A stretch of DNA of 64,000 bases, from NCBI GenBank assembly GCA_911728455.2, contig OU452231.1, forward strand, positions 3,752,236-3,816,235, read 5' to 3'. Shown piece by piece: positions 24,845 through 35,882 of the stretch. A program made the position numbers and the translations under genes. The first letter of the stretch is position 1; each line of letters begins with the position of its first letter. The stretch is from Marthasterias glacialis. Lineage: Eukaryota > Echinodermata > Asteroidea > Forcipulatida > Asteriidae. The notes under the pieces were generated by a model. It was not told where the DNA came from. It worked only from the letters and a program-made list of their open reading frames with translations, and did no database searches.

Positions 24845-24960
24845 TATTTATTGCTATTTAAATATTTCTGGTAATGAGACCAAGGGATCTCCATAAGTGA
24901 CATAGCATTGTAACGCGTCGGCCTGAAGATACCTGTATAGGTTGTATAGAAGACTTGTGT
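24845..24960. repeat. SINE family 1 body fragment
   Basis: ATTTCTGGTAATGAGACCAA and nearby sequence match the tail-proximal part of the SINE at 45.37-45.43 kb. No tRNA head remains. Confidence 0.5.
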
Positions 24961-26060
24961 GTGTGTTTGTGTGTTTTGTTTTCTTTTACAGAATTATAAA
25001 CAATTTGCCAAACTTGTCCAAAAAGTCAGTATGGGGGCGTTCTTGTATATATCCCTCCCCCACTTTGCTAAATCTTTGATCAGCCCGCTGGTTTGTAGAT
25101 TCATGGTTGATAATAAAATTAGCGTGAAGGGCCTCTCACGGCGAGGCACTGTACACCATTTGACATTTCCAATCTATCGTAGTACAGACGTACACTCCAT
25201 TCTGACAAGATCCACACAAATAAAATATTGGAAAAAGACCCACGCAACACCTAAACATAGCCGTAAACTGTCTATACACTAATACGCTCATATCTCCCCC
25301 CTTTTTGTACGGGGCTTAAGACTACAAGCCGTAGGCAAGTTGCATCTTGCATCAAACACGGACACATAGGTCTTACCTTGTAGTCGGACTCTTATTAGAT
25401 TAAGTGCAATTTAGCTAGCACTCGTATCCTTTGTAGACATATCAGTGTGATGGCTTTGGGGTCAGATGGAGAGGTCAACTTGCCTGGGAAAAAAAAGCTT
25501 GACTTTTACGAGTGATGATGAAGATTCAGACCATTGATGTATGTGAAATATATCATAGGGCAGACATTTTGTGTCTTCCACTATTCAAATCAATGTAGCT
25601 GAAGCGAGGCTTGAAAGAAAAACAGCCTCGAATGCAGGGGATCGTACGCAATATAGACGTCAGAACGCAAAAGGTTGTAGGTGAATTTTATGCACGCTGT
25701 TGATCTGAAAAGCCACGTCTGAAGATGGGAAAATTTGTACTTTGCGGAGATTCAACTTCTTCATTTTACCATCTGTCCACGCGTGCACAATTCTGATTGG
25801 GCTTGTTTGAAAAGGACGGTAACAATAAACTACAAGTCCTTGGTTTGTCCGACATAACAAGAACAGCTTAAAATCTCCCTCTGCAGCTCTATATCTAAAT
25901 TGATTATATTAATAAATTAGCTTAAAATCATTTTGATCAAAGCAATAACACGAATAGGAAACCTTTAGGGTATGAGGGGTGGGGTTGTTGGGGCAGCTAC
26001 CTGTTTAATTTTCTTGATATACCGGTGCCAATTTGCTAAGTACCGTGTTGTTTAAGTTAA
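24961..26060. other. Gene-free interval
   Basis: No supported exon, RNA gene or recognisable repeat. Confidence 0.4.
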
Positions 26061-26345
26061 TTGGTTGTTTAAGGTGGCTCGGTGTTCTCTTCCCCGCCTT
26101 TCACCTCTATGGACCCCGGTTTGAATCTATCTTCGAACCACCAGAGCCTTGATTGTGGATGGGGTTTTCACTCCCTACCGATTGTGTGGGTTTTCCCCCA
26201 GTTTGAATTTTCCTCCCAATGTCTGACATTTCTTTATATATCATCTTCTCTTCAGATGTGTCTTTGGGCCTACGGGTCAAAGTTCAATGCACTTTTGAGG
26301 ATTCCTTGGTTTTATTACCGGAAAGATATAATAAATGATAGTTAA
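26061..26345 (+). repeat. tRNA-derived SINE (family 2)
   Basis: The head GGTGGCTCGGTGTTCTC and the phrases GGACCCCGGTTTGAATCT and GGGGTTTTCACTCCCTACCG identify the same family as at 22.1 and 42.2 kb. The B box is mutated. Confidence 0.75.
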
Positions 26346-26694
26346 GTCAATACATTGTTTCCACTTTCTATCAATAAGAAAGTATAATGAAGAGTGATGT
26401 AGAAACCATCCAGCTGAGGAAGTCCACACCTGTCCGATCATGTTTAAAGACATAACAAGCAGCTAGGCCAACATGCCACTTTGAACTGATTCCATGTGAG
26501 CTAGGCCTACATACACAGATAAATGTCACATGTAATGCCATGGAGGCAAAATTAGACCAAGTGGTTTACCGTCAAAACACAACAGGCTTCCAAGTCTCGC
26601 GTGTATGCGAACGTTTGGGCCCGTTAAAGTACGAGATTTTGATTTTCATATACGTTTAAGCATTGCAATGTGAAGGCTGGTAGCCCCCCCAAAA

Positions 26695-26800
26695 AACAAA
26701 AAAAAACCACAAAAAAAACACAAAAAAAACAAACAAACAAACAAACAAACAAACAAACAAACAAAACAAAAACAAAAAACAAACAAAACAAAAACGTTTG
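26695..26800. repeat. A-rich (CAAA)n simple repeat
   Basis: A run of CAAA/CAAAA units. A - strand frame rich in Phe/Val/Leu across it is only this repeat translated. Confidence 0.95.
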
Positions 26801-26828
26801 ATGTGTGATCGTCGAAGCTAAAAATCTT

Positions 26829-27019
26829 GGCCCAATTTCATAGAGCTGCCTAACCACCAAAAGTAGCTTAGCATAAACAAAAATGATGCTTACCAGAATA
26901 AGGTTACCTACCAAAATAGCATGCTACATGTACAATCTGTGACTGGTTACCTGCTTATGTTTTGCTTGGCAGAAAACTTTTAAGCACTATTTTCCGCTAA
27001 AGCGGGATGAAATTGGGCC
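26829..27019. repeat. Full-length MITE, CCAATTTCAT/TAAGCAG family
   Basis: Terminal inverted repeats GGCCCAATTTCATAGAGC and ...GGGATGAAATTGGGCC enclose about 155 bp of non-coding sequence (GTACAATCTGTGACTGGTTA, TTTTAAGCACTATTTTCCGC). The termini pair for about 14 bp. Five fragments of the family lie elsewhere in the window. Confidence 0.85.
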
Positions 27020-28394
27020 CTGGACTCAATTTCGTGACACTGCTTACCGCCGACTTTTGCGCTTTCGACCCATGGAATCACGTGCTTTATACATCTGCTG
27101 CGCCATATGGGCAAAGACATAACTTGGGAAGGGGGGCTATTTAATGTATTGAACCACTCATTTGTGCATTTTTTTCGATCTCTTGGCTGGGGGGAGAGGG
27201 GAGGGCAAAGGTGGGCGGGACGGGGTGAGGGGCCTCCCGCCTGTCCAACCCCTCTGGTTTACACCACTGGTCAATGAAAACATGGAGCAATGAAAGGACT
27301 GGTTGCACTAAAACAGTGTGGTTCCCCAACGACCATCAGTGCTATGCGATAGATCGATGGATACATACGACTATTCCCCCTCCTAACCTCAGTTCTTTGT
27401 ACATCATTTTGAACGAGACAAAGCCCACTCCATTCTGTACACTTAACACAAACATTTAGTGTATATTCCCTTTTTGCAAAAGTCAGCCTTCGGAGGAATC
27501 TAAAAGGTCCATCAGGCCAAAGAAAATCGACTGATTTCTGATATCATGGTTTAGGCTTCAAAATGATGCTGCAGACTGTAGATGGCTACTAATTATGGTA
27601 GTCCACAGACGCAATTGCTGGAAATTAAGGAATGACTTTAAACAATTATAATAAATTAATCAAATAAATAAAAAAGCAGAATTGTTGGCTGACGTATGGG
27701 GAGTTTTTGGTAGTTTTATATGGATTATATTTTACGAAATAGTAAAAAAAGAAAATTAAAACTTGCCATGGGGGGCCAAAATTCCATGCAGGCGCTGACG
27801 AAAAACTAACGATCAGCTTTGATTGGCCCTAAAATGTTCCCGACTAAAAAAAGAAGACAACCCCGAAGAGTTTCTTGAGAAGCTGTTCCTTGTATGAACT
27901 TCACCCCATGTGAGCCTCGTGACACTAATTGGCCAATTTTTGAAACCCACGAAATCGCCTTTAAGGTTTATTATCTGCATTTAAAAAGCCCCCCGTGGCG
28001 CTACCGAATTGACGTCATAGCAGTGTTAAGTAGTTGGGCATCAATCTCGAGGACTCGTTGTTAAAGGTGTTGTAAGAGATTGATAAAAAAAATCAAATAA
28101 GCGAATCGCGGATAAATTCATTATGTAGCCTGTAAAAACCTCATTTTAATATAAAGCTTTTCGTATGTACTGTTAATTTTCAATGTTACATGATAATTAT
28201 TATTAAACACAAAACGAAACGGAAAATCTAAACTTTGGAAAACTTGTTTTGGGAATTATGTTTTTATACCAGTACTGTAGCACAAAAATTGTACGATTTA
28301 TTTAAAAGTTGATGTTAACATGTAATGATGATACTTAATACAATTAGGAATCACATTTGGATAAGTCAAACTCATGTTATACCAAAAAGTAAGT
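27020..28394. other. Gene-free interval
   Basis: No supported exon. It contains a GA/GGG-rich patch near 27.18-27.25 kb; otherwise ordinary AT-rich DNA. Confidence 0.4.
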
Positions 28395-28760
28395 TTTTAA
28401 AGCACGTGACCATCATTGGTAACTGTCAAAGATCGGTATCCACACTTTATGTGACCCAAAAATATACGTGAAATAACAAACTTGTGAAAGTTTAAGCTCA
28501 ATCGGTCATCGGAATCACGAGAAAACACTGGGGAAAACTTTACTTGTTTTCACTGTTTACAAAGATCAGGTTTTGGACTCGCGATATCAAAACAATTTGT
28601 TTACCAATTTTGCAAAAGCTATTGCCTTTGAAACACAAAAATGTTAGGGGACGTTTCCCACCACCATGACCATCTTTGTACCATGTAAGTTATGTACAAA
28701 TCTGTGAGCACTTATATTTTCAGTCTTAAAAATGTTGTGCATACCCATTAAACATTACCT
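28395..28760. repeat. Dispersed repeat, partial copy (GTGTCCACTGCC-type family)
   Basis: GGTAACTGTCAAAGATCGGT, GAAATAACAAACTTGTGAAA and AGCTCAATCGGTCATCGGAA are phrases of the same asteroid-type family suggested for 3.16-3.64 kb, from the other end of the element. Family identity is from memory. Confidence 0.5.
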
Positions 28761-29710
28761 GGAAGAAGTGAGTTAGAGGAAGATGAATGAATTGTCTTCT
28801 TGATGGACTTCAGAGAGAGGGAGTTACCTAAAGATGAAGAGAATGACTCAGGACCGGGCATGGAGAAATAACTCATGTGTAAGACCTGCCTGAAGAGGCA
28901 GAATACCAATGAAGATCAAGATGATGTCGGTTGTATGTAAAGCCTGCTCGGTCATTTTGTACACCTCAGTGGTGTTTGAAATAAAAGACGAAGCACAGAG
29001 TTCGTAAATATAGAGAGAAATAATTCATTAGTTTCAAGCTGAAAGTATGCTTAAAATTCATACCACTGCGCTTCCAATCAGAGAAATAAGTCCGTCCGAA
29101 ATACTGTCAAACTCGATAGACGTAGCATTGGAAGACCTACAGGTCAGCGCTGTTTATTTGGATCGCATGCAACCGATTTAAGCAAGTATGAAAATATGAA
29201 AATCTCTGACAAAACTTAAACTGACTTTCGTTGGTCTCACATCAAACGTGGCCACCGAATTCGTCGAATTTTTCACCGGTTAGTAAACATGTAAACATTA
29301 AAGCCACTCCGAGTGGTGAGTTTTTTTTAAACCAGAGGATGTGAATGAACATTTACTCCTCTGAAAATCCAATCACATATTATGCCTTTAAGGTCCAGTA
29401 ATGACCACGTTAAATGACTGTGAGCCGAAGCTGTCACGTCGGGAGGGTAGGCAGGCTGGTTTAGTGGGAAGGACAGTAACAGCACGGGGCCGGTGTGATA
29501 CTTCAAAAGAACCGCCGAGTCCAGTTTGAGGAGTAGTGAGACACACCTGTTGGGACTCACGGGAAAGACAAGAAGAACTGATAGCTTGATTTCCGCGGCG
29601 GCAGACACTGGGAACTATACGCCATGGAGCTGCTCATCGAGAAGAGGGGATCTTCTCCATGGTCCTTGTATGTGGAAAAACAATAAGCCATTTTGAAAGT
29701 GCATTACATA
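28761..29710. other. Gene-free interval
   Basis: No supported exon. A short GC-richer patch at about 29.4-29.65 kb is noted among the rejected items. Confidence 0.4.
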
Positions 29711-29871
29711 GGCGTTTTCGAAACCATGACTTCGGCTCCACAATAAGATATCACCGTCTGAGCTCCTCGAAGAAAGCAAACGGTTTTAAAACCGCTGACG
29801 GGAAACTAGTCTGGAGCCCAAGTCGGAGCCGTAGCCAAAGCCATAGCCGAAGACGTGGCTTAGAAAAGTCC
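29711..29871. repeat. Fold-back MITE, CTTTTCGAAA family (copy 4)
   Basis: Starts GGCGTTTTCGAAACCATGAC and ends GACGTGGCTTAGAAAAGTCC, with AGCC/GGCT-rich arms (AGTCGGAGCCGTAGCCAAAG). It is about 161 bp long. Confidence 0.7.
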
Positions 29872-31281
29872 AATTAGTTCTTGGACGCAAAATACACTGA
29901 CTTGGTGACGAATTCCCAGAGTCCATGTAAACATTAATGCCACTCCGAAGCTAGCATTGTCTGGTTTCTTGTATCCAAGAGAGCTGAAATAATCCAGAGT
30001 CCGAACGAAGGGGACAGTCTTTTTTCCCCTTGCAGTCTCGTTCGATTTTTTTGTTTTGTTTTTATAAGTAGAGTACGACAACAGGATAAGAAGTCAAACA
30101 TCTAAAAACAAAGGGACGTTTTCAAATTGTTAGTTTCAAGAAAAAAACTCCCTAAATTTGCATTGACGTCACAACAAGAAATGCAACAAAAGGTTATTGC
30201 CGGCTGCGTAAGTTAACTTCTTCCTTGTCATTCTTAAAAAAAAAAAACTCAAAAGTTTCAGTTTAGTTGTTATTCATCAATTGATTTGACTTATTTCTGG
30301 CTGTGGGTTCGTGGGAAAATGGGTTAGATACAAAAAAGAAACATTCAGTCACGGGGTGTTATTACTCGAGGAACATTTAATAAAAAATGTGCTCAGTAAC
30401 ATAGTCATGTTAAAAAATGATTGAATTAAGTAGAGCTCAAGAGACTGAGTTAGAACGAAATCACCCTAAAGTTCAAACTTGTCCTTCCCTTGTTACCCTG
30501 ACTTATTTGATTAAATCCTGAGTGGTAGGGTATCTCGGGTGCGCGTATTTTGACGTAATGGACACATTTGGATGTCTTTCCAAGCCCAATTTTTACGTTT
30601 ATAAATTGATTGGGGGTGAACTTTGTGGTTTGTCGCCCGCCGTCTCATCACAAGGCCCAGTCGTGGGGGAAAGATGTGATTTTTTTTTCACGGTGTGAAA
30701 GATGCGTCTCACGCCCGCCTCACCTGTTTTCCCCCCATCGGGTCCCCACCGCTGGGTTCAAGACGACCCGACACTGGCCCCGAAATGTCACCAGGCTAGG
30801 GGTACCCAGCCCGATCCCGGACCCCTCGCTGACCCTAATTGCCCTGGGTATACTGGGTACTTGTCCATTACTGGGGTTGCGCCAGGGGTTGTCCGGGTAA
30901 CTCAATTATACCTACAATTAGCGTTGTACCCAAACTGGGTGCCTTTAACCAAAAATGGGTTTTGAAGCCGTGGGACAGCGATCCGCCAATTTTCGTTTTT
31001 AACTGGTGTACATTTGTTTTCTCTCCGACCGCTTGGAGATGTCAAGCGCCAGTTCACTGCATTGCTACAGTCGCACTGTGTGGGCTAAAATGTCAACTTC
31101 TAATTCAAATTAAATGTTATGTGATCTACGGGTTTTATGTAGCTACCCTTATTAGGCTAAAATAGTAATCAGATCCATAAGGAATGCGGTCAGAAAAACA
31201 CTGATGTGTTTGTATCAACAGAGCTATAGTAAAGGCGTTTTAAAGCCCAAACTTTGAACAGCGAGTACGAGTAGTTGTGAA
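29872..31281. other. Gene-free interval
   Basis: Open frames up to 108 codons lie in a GC-richer patch at 30.6-31.1 kb. I see no known domain, and composition alone explains them. Confidence 0.4.
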
Positions 31282-31529
31282 CTCTAAAACCTCCCCGGGG
31301 TCAGAAGTGACCCGAATTCTGGGTCACTGGGAACCCGACTCATATCTGGGTCAGTAAAACCCAGAGTCAAACTGACCCGAAACTGTGTCAAACTGATGCA
31401 AAATCCGAGTCAAACTTCACATTGTTTAACCAGTTTCCGGGTCAGCCTGACCCAGAAATGGGTCAGCCCCCCCCCCCCCGGGGGGACCCGGGAATCCGGG
31501 TCAATTCCGACCCAAGAGGTTTTCAGAGC
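31282..31529. repeat. GGGTCA/TGACCC-rich MITE (copy 1)
   Basis: Termini CTCTAAAACCTC and GAGGTTTTCAGAG are inverted repeats. The interior is a chain of direct and inverted GGGTCA half-motifs, interrupted by a C10/G5 run. A second copy lies at 39.39-39.64 kb and a fragment at 11.0 kb. Confidence 0.8.
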
Positions 31530-33290
31530 GTATGTTTAGAATGATACAAGAAATTACCTTCAATATTGTTACTTACAGCAGAACATTATTTTAACTTTTT
31601 TGTTTGCTACGACAAATTGTTCTTAAAGCTCGAAACTCTACTCAGGCTATTATTGGTATCATAGTGAAGCACATGATCCAAATATAGAACTGTCTGTAAA
31701 ATAAAACTTGTAAACAAAACAGATCCAACCCAACATCAAAATTACTCAACCCCTTCTCTAAGCAGGTAGAGTGGTCCCTTGGATTCACATACCGGAAAGA
31801 TTCAAATAAATTAAAATATATATTTAACTATAGCATTTATAAATTGAATAGTTGCAGTTTACGTCGATTTTACTCATCCTTTCGTACAGATTAAAGGGAC
31901 TTTAAAAAATATATATATATATATATAATGAAACAGCAACCAATAATGTACAATTTGATTTTACCGTATAGGTATTTACATTGAGGACCTTCCCTGTGGC
32001 CACTTTGGAGTAAATAACGTGGACAACATTGTAGCCCTTGACCGTACTGTGGTGGCCAATAACGAGATAACAAATACAATGTTCACCAGATCCGTGTGTT
32101 TCTTGCCCGTCTGGGGGCGCCCAGTGCAACACAACCTGATACACCCGTAGCATCCCAACTCATAAGCGACATGTAAGACTTTGGAATGACGTCACCAGAG
32201 GCTGCCCGAAAGTGGGCGTGGCAAACAGCACAAACTGGTCACACTTTTTGTGCATGCTTTCTCTATGAAACGCAAAATGCAGTGCGGAGACAAAAAGGGT
32301 CCTCTGTGCTGTCCGTCACGACAGGTGATGTGCTTTATGTAGTTTGGAGATTTTTCTCTGTTTGGATCCCTGTGTACACAAGTGCGATCACGACAACTGA
32401 AGCAAAAGGGGCCTGCCTGGTTATTTTCATTGGCACTCGATTTGGCTAGATTTGGTATTTGGCCAGATTTGGTATGAGTAAATAGGGTATATCAAAGTTT
32501 CATTAGGTTGTGTGAGGAGACTGACACCAATGTCACATGCTACATCGAAGATATTTTACAGACCAAAATATCACACGCACAAGGGTGAAGAAAGGCCGAC
32601 CGTAGTAACTATATCCCAATTACTGCACCCAATTGACACCCTTGTATACCCAGTCTCACCCCCACCGTGCCCAAAAGACTGGCAGGTACAATTGACGCGC
32701 CACCCTCAGAGACCACCTGGGCTCCTCTCCCACAGGTGAGACCACGAGCAGGAAATGGTTCATTTCATCTTAAAGGGAAGGCAAAACAGGGCTGCTCGCT
32801 CACTTTTAAGGGTTATGTTTTAAAAGTTTTAGGAAGTGGTACGATATATGGTTTACGTAAACACAAAAGTATCAGTTAACAAAAAACAGGGTGCCAAAAA
32901 GAAAACAAAATGGGTAAATAACACCAAAATTAAACAACTGAACATCAATTAAAAACAAAAAACAAATGCAAACTTCTGGAACTACGTTTCACACGTCAGC
33001 AAGACAAAAGAGAAGAAACTCGTTGCATTGAAGACGTTGTAAACAACTCTAGTCGCTGGACTCCAGTCCAACATTCGCGAGAAAGTTTCGCTCAGAATGC
33101 AACAGATTTTCTCCTCCCACCAAAAGCATCGATGGTGGTGTGTCATATTGTGCCTGCAAAAATTATTGTCTCATTTAACAACCGTGCATAGGTAAGTACT
33201 TGATCGACCCATCACATTGCCCGTCATTAGCCTAGTGGCGATTTTGAGATGATAAGACAAAAGGTGCCGAGTAACAATTAATTTATTTGC
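31530..33290. other. Gene-free interval
   Basis: No supported exon. A (TA)n run lies near 31,909-31,927. Open frames of 60-90 codons carry no domain. Confidence 0.4.
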
Positions 33291-33380
33291 TCAAAATAAG
33301 TACAAAGTAGCCGGAAACCAGTCTCGAAAAAATGCACATTTTGTTACATATTTGGCTGGTATTACCTGTTTATGCTGAGC
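33290..33380. repeat. MITE fragment, CCAATTTCAT/TAAGCAG family
   Basis: TAAGTACAAAGTAGCCGGAA, ACCAGTCTCG and TTATGCTGAGCAATAATTAT loosely match the family interior. Strongly diverged. Confidence 0.35.
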
Positions 33381-34135
33381 AATAATTATTTCCTTGGGTT
33401 TACGTCAGTGATTTGATCAGTAGTGGGTGTCAATTCATAACATCCGATAAAGTAAAACAAACAAACAGATCGTCCAAAACAGCCACTACGATTGAGGTTC
33501 GGTTACCGGTACAAAAGTTTCGGTATAAAACTTGGATCACGTCCAACAACAATGGTGTAAAAAAAAATTGTGGCGAAGGGAGAGTTCGCCGGGATGTAAT
33601 GCGTCACTGGGACCACCAGGGACCAGCAGGACAGCCGGATTGCCAAGCCGACCAAGCTTAAGGCGATCCGCAGATTGATTCAAGACACTGATGTATTGCC
33701 GGCAGAAAGACAAACAAATCATTATATTTCCCCAAAAGCAACTCACTACTTGATTTTTCACCCTCCCTCTTTCCAAACAGAAAGACGTTGTTGAACTGTC
33801 TGTTCCGAGAAGGGGGTTGAAACTAAGCCGGCATCTTTGTCATCTAAAACTTCGTGTTGCGAAACCAAAGAAAACGCCCCCGAGGTGCCGTGAAAACTTG
33901 CATTCAACGGAAGTAAAGTGTTGCGAAACCTATCGTATCATTAGCCTGTACGCGCCGTGAAAACATGCACAACGGAAATCAAATCAAAATATTATTGCAT
34001 CCAAAGGAAGTGATTTCACAAAAAGGTTTGAAAAAAACTATTTAGGTTTAAAAAAAATAGAGGTTTTTAAAAACCAGGTTCATCATCTTACACTTCTCGT
34101 ATTGGTAAGTCCGTGTCTTCCAATGCCTTTTGATC
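33381..34135. other. Gene-free interval
   Basis: A GGGACCACCAGGGACCAGCA mini-duplication occurs at about 33,609; nothing else is recognised. Confidence 0.4.
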
Positions 34136-34497
34136 AGCGCCGTAACTAGGGTAAAACTTTAGGGGGCACCATTTTTCCTAGGGGGGCACTTTTGGCCAAT
34201 TTAAACTGCAGTTTCCGTTTGTATTTTTCCTAAACAAGCCCCTTTTTAGCACTCTTCTGATGTGTTGAGGTAAAACAAAACACATTCTGCGTGTAAATAA
34301 TACAAAATAGTTAAAAAAACAAAAAAACATTGAAATTACTACATAAAAGCTCATAAAATGTACTTTTTATTCTGTTATTTTTTGATCTAAAAAGTCAAGA
34401 TTTCAAATGGGGGGATCGGGGGGGGGGGGGCACGGACATCAGTTGGTGGGCACCTGACCCCGTGCCCCCCCCCCTCCCTTAGTTTCGCCACTGCTTT
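34136..34497 (+). repeat. Dispersed MITE-like repeat with GGGGGCAC ends
   Basis: Starts CGCCGTAACTAGGGTAAAAC and ends AGTTTCGCCACTG, with AGGGGGGCACTTTTGGCC and CTAAACAAGCCCC inside. The window's last 360 bp are an inverted, well-matching copy. It also contains long G and C runs. Confidence 0.85.
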
Positions 34498-34524
34498 TGA
34501 ACACGGAAATCAGTGAAAAACAAG

Positions 34525-34776
34525 CCTTAAATCAAGCCTTAAATCAAGCCTTAAATCAAGCCTTAAATCAAGCCTTAAATCAAGCCTTAAATCAAACCTT
34601 AAATCAAGCCTTAAATCAAACCTTAAATCAAACCTTAAATCAAACCTTAAATCAAACCTTAAATCAAACCTTAAATCAAGCCTTAAATCAAGCCTTAAAT
34701 CAAACCTTAAATCAAACCTTAAATCAAGCCTTAAATCAAGCCTTAAATCAAGCCTTAAAACAAGCCTTAAAATCAA
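34525..34776. repeat. 12-bp minisatellite, (CCTTAAATCAAR)~21
   Basis: About 21 units of CCTTAAATCAAG or CCTTAAATCAAA in register. Because 12 is a multiple of 3, frames stay open on both strands (NQAL/NQTL on +, LRLDLRFD on -). The array ends in two units that degenerate with single-base slips. Confidence 0.97.
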
Positions 34777-35594
34777 GCTTGATGAAAAAATATCTTATTC
34801 CTATACACAAAGGGGCAACAAAGATATCAAACACGCGAAAAACATTATAAAAGCTGGTTATAGTCTCGGCCATTACATGGAATGAAATAAAAAGTTTCCT
34901 CAATTGAACAAACTGTGTCTTTCCCCCTTTAAGTTAGTCCATAATTCAAGACCCTCGTATATAGGTCAACTACCCGCTGGCTTCCATTTGCCTTAAAAAT
35001 CAATTCACCTGCAAATGACCACTCCGATCGCCGCGTACCTCTGAGTAGTTTCATGCCCCTGGCGGTGGTCGATGTGAACGGTACCGTGAAATGGCAAAAT
35101 CACGGTGACTTCACGCCACCCATGGAAACTCGTAACAACCGTAATTTCCCCCCTTAATCTGGTCACAAGTAACAGAAAACTGTTTCAGTTTGTCGGGTAA
35201 TCTAGCTCTCTTGTGTTAGTTACGAGGTGCCGCGGTTTGGCCATTTTCTCATTATCCGGAGTTCAAGTCACAGGGGCCCGGTAATTTTACAGATTTCTTG
35301 TGTTTGTGGTGTTAGATTCACTTTCATGTCTGTGAGAAGCCTAATCATATTGTTAGTGTACTCACGACCACCTAGAAAGCCAAGTGTCTGGACTATTACA
35401 CTGTACACGGTTGCCGCGAGTTTTGAACAGGATTTAGTTGACTCTGTAAATCAATTTGTGGAAAGGTTTACCAGAAAAAAAGTTCAGATCAAGTTTTCAA
35501 ATTGATTTGGGTTTATGAAAGGTATACGCCTATAAGAAGGATATTTATTTTTACCAAATAACTTACAAAACAAGTTTATTCACAGTTCATTCAC
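34777..35594. other. Gene-free interval
   Basis: No supported exon. A 92-codon + frame at 35,227-35,505 has no recognisable domain and no splice context. Confidence 0.4.
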
Positions 35595-35882
35595 TACGGA
35601 AGCGTGAATAAAGAAATCTCTCTTATCGTGTGCGTACACAAAAATTATCGCGAACGTACACGCCAAGTCCAAACTTATTGTGTATGCATACAATAAGTTA
35701 TCATGTACGTACACACACGATCAGTTGTCATGTACGTACACAATAAGTTATCTTGTACGTACACGATAAGTTATCATGTACGTACACGATAAGTTATCAT
35801 GTACGCACACGATAATTATCGTGTACGTACACGATCAGAATGAGAATTTGTTTTATTTACGTGGCGGCAATACGCTTCCGTA
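35595..35882. mobile_element. 288-bp MITE with 11-bp TIRs, 6-bp target duplication and GTACGTAC core
   Basis: Termini are TACGGAAGCGT (35595-35605) and its exact complement ACGCTTCCGTA (35872-35882). Both sides are flanked by ATTCAC (35589-35594 and 35883-35888), a 6-bp target-site duplication. The interior is a tandem array of roughly 22-24 bp units of the type ATAAGTTATCATGTACGTAC-AC, rich in self-complementary GTACGTAC. It has no coding capacity and is probably mobilised by a DNA transposase elsewhere. The superfamily is not certain; 6-bp duplications are not typical of Tc1/mariner or piggyBac. Confidence 0.9.

Noticed and set aside
26624-26914. 96-codon - strand frame rich in Phe/Leu/Val
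   Set aside because: It covers a (CAAA)n run and part of a MITE; the hydrophobic residues come from the simple repeat.
29327-29625. Possible first coding exon on the - strand (ATG near 29,625 with a GTGAGT donor)
   Set aside because: The short peptide (MAYSSQCLPPRKSSYQ...) matches nothing I know and no following exon can be found. A 93-codon alternative frame overlaps it, equally unsupported.
30610-31165. Overlapping 96-, 87- and 108-codon + frames in a GC-richer patch
   Set aside because: Several frames are open at once through low stop density; none has a domain, splice logic or codon pattern I can support.
33413-33776. Opposed open frames of 79-82 codons, one with Gly/Pro/Gln-rich collagen-like text
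   Set aside because: The Gly-Pro stretch comes from a short GGGACCA duplication and has no Gly-X-Y run of meaningful length.
34497-34850. 117-codon frame (NQALNQ repeats) and its antisense 88-codon frame (LRLDLRFD repeats)
   Set aside because: Both are translations of the 12-bp minisatellite.
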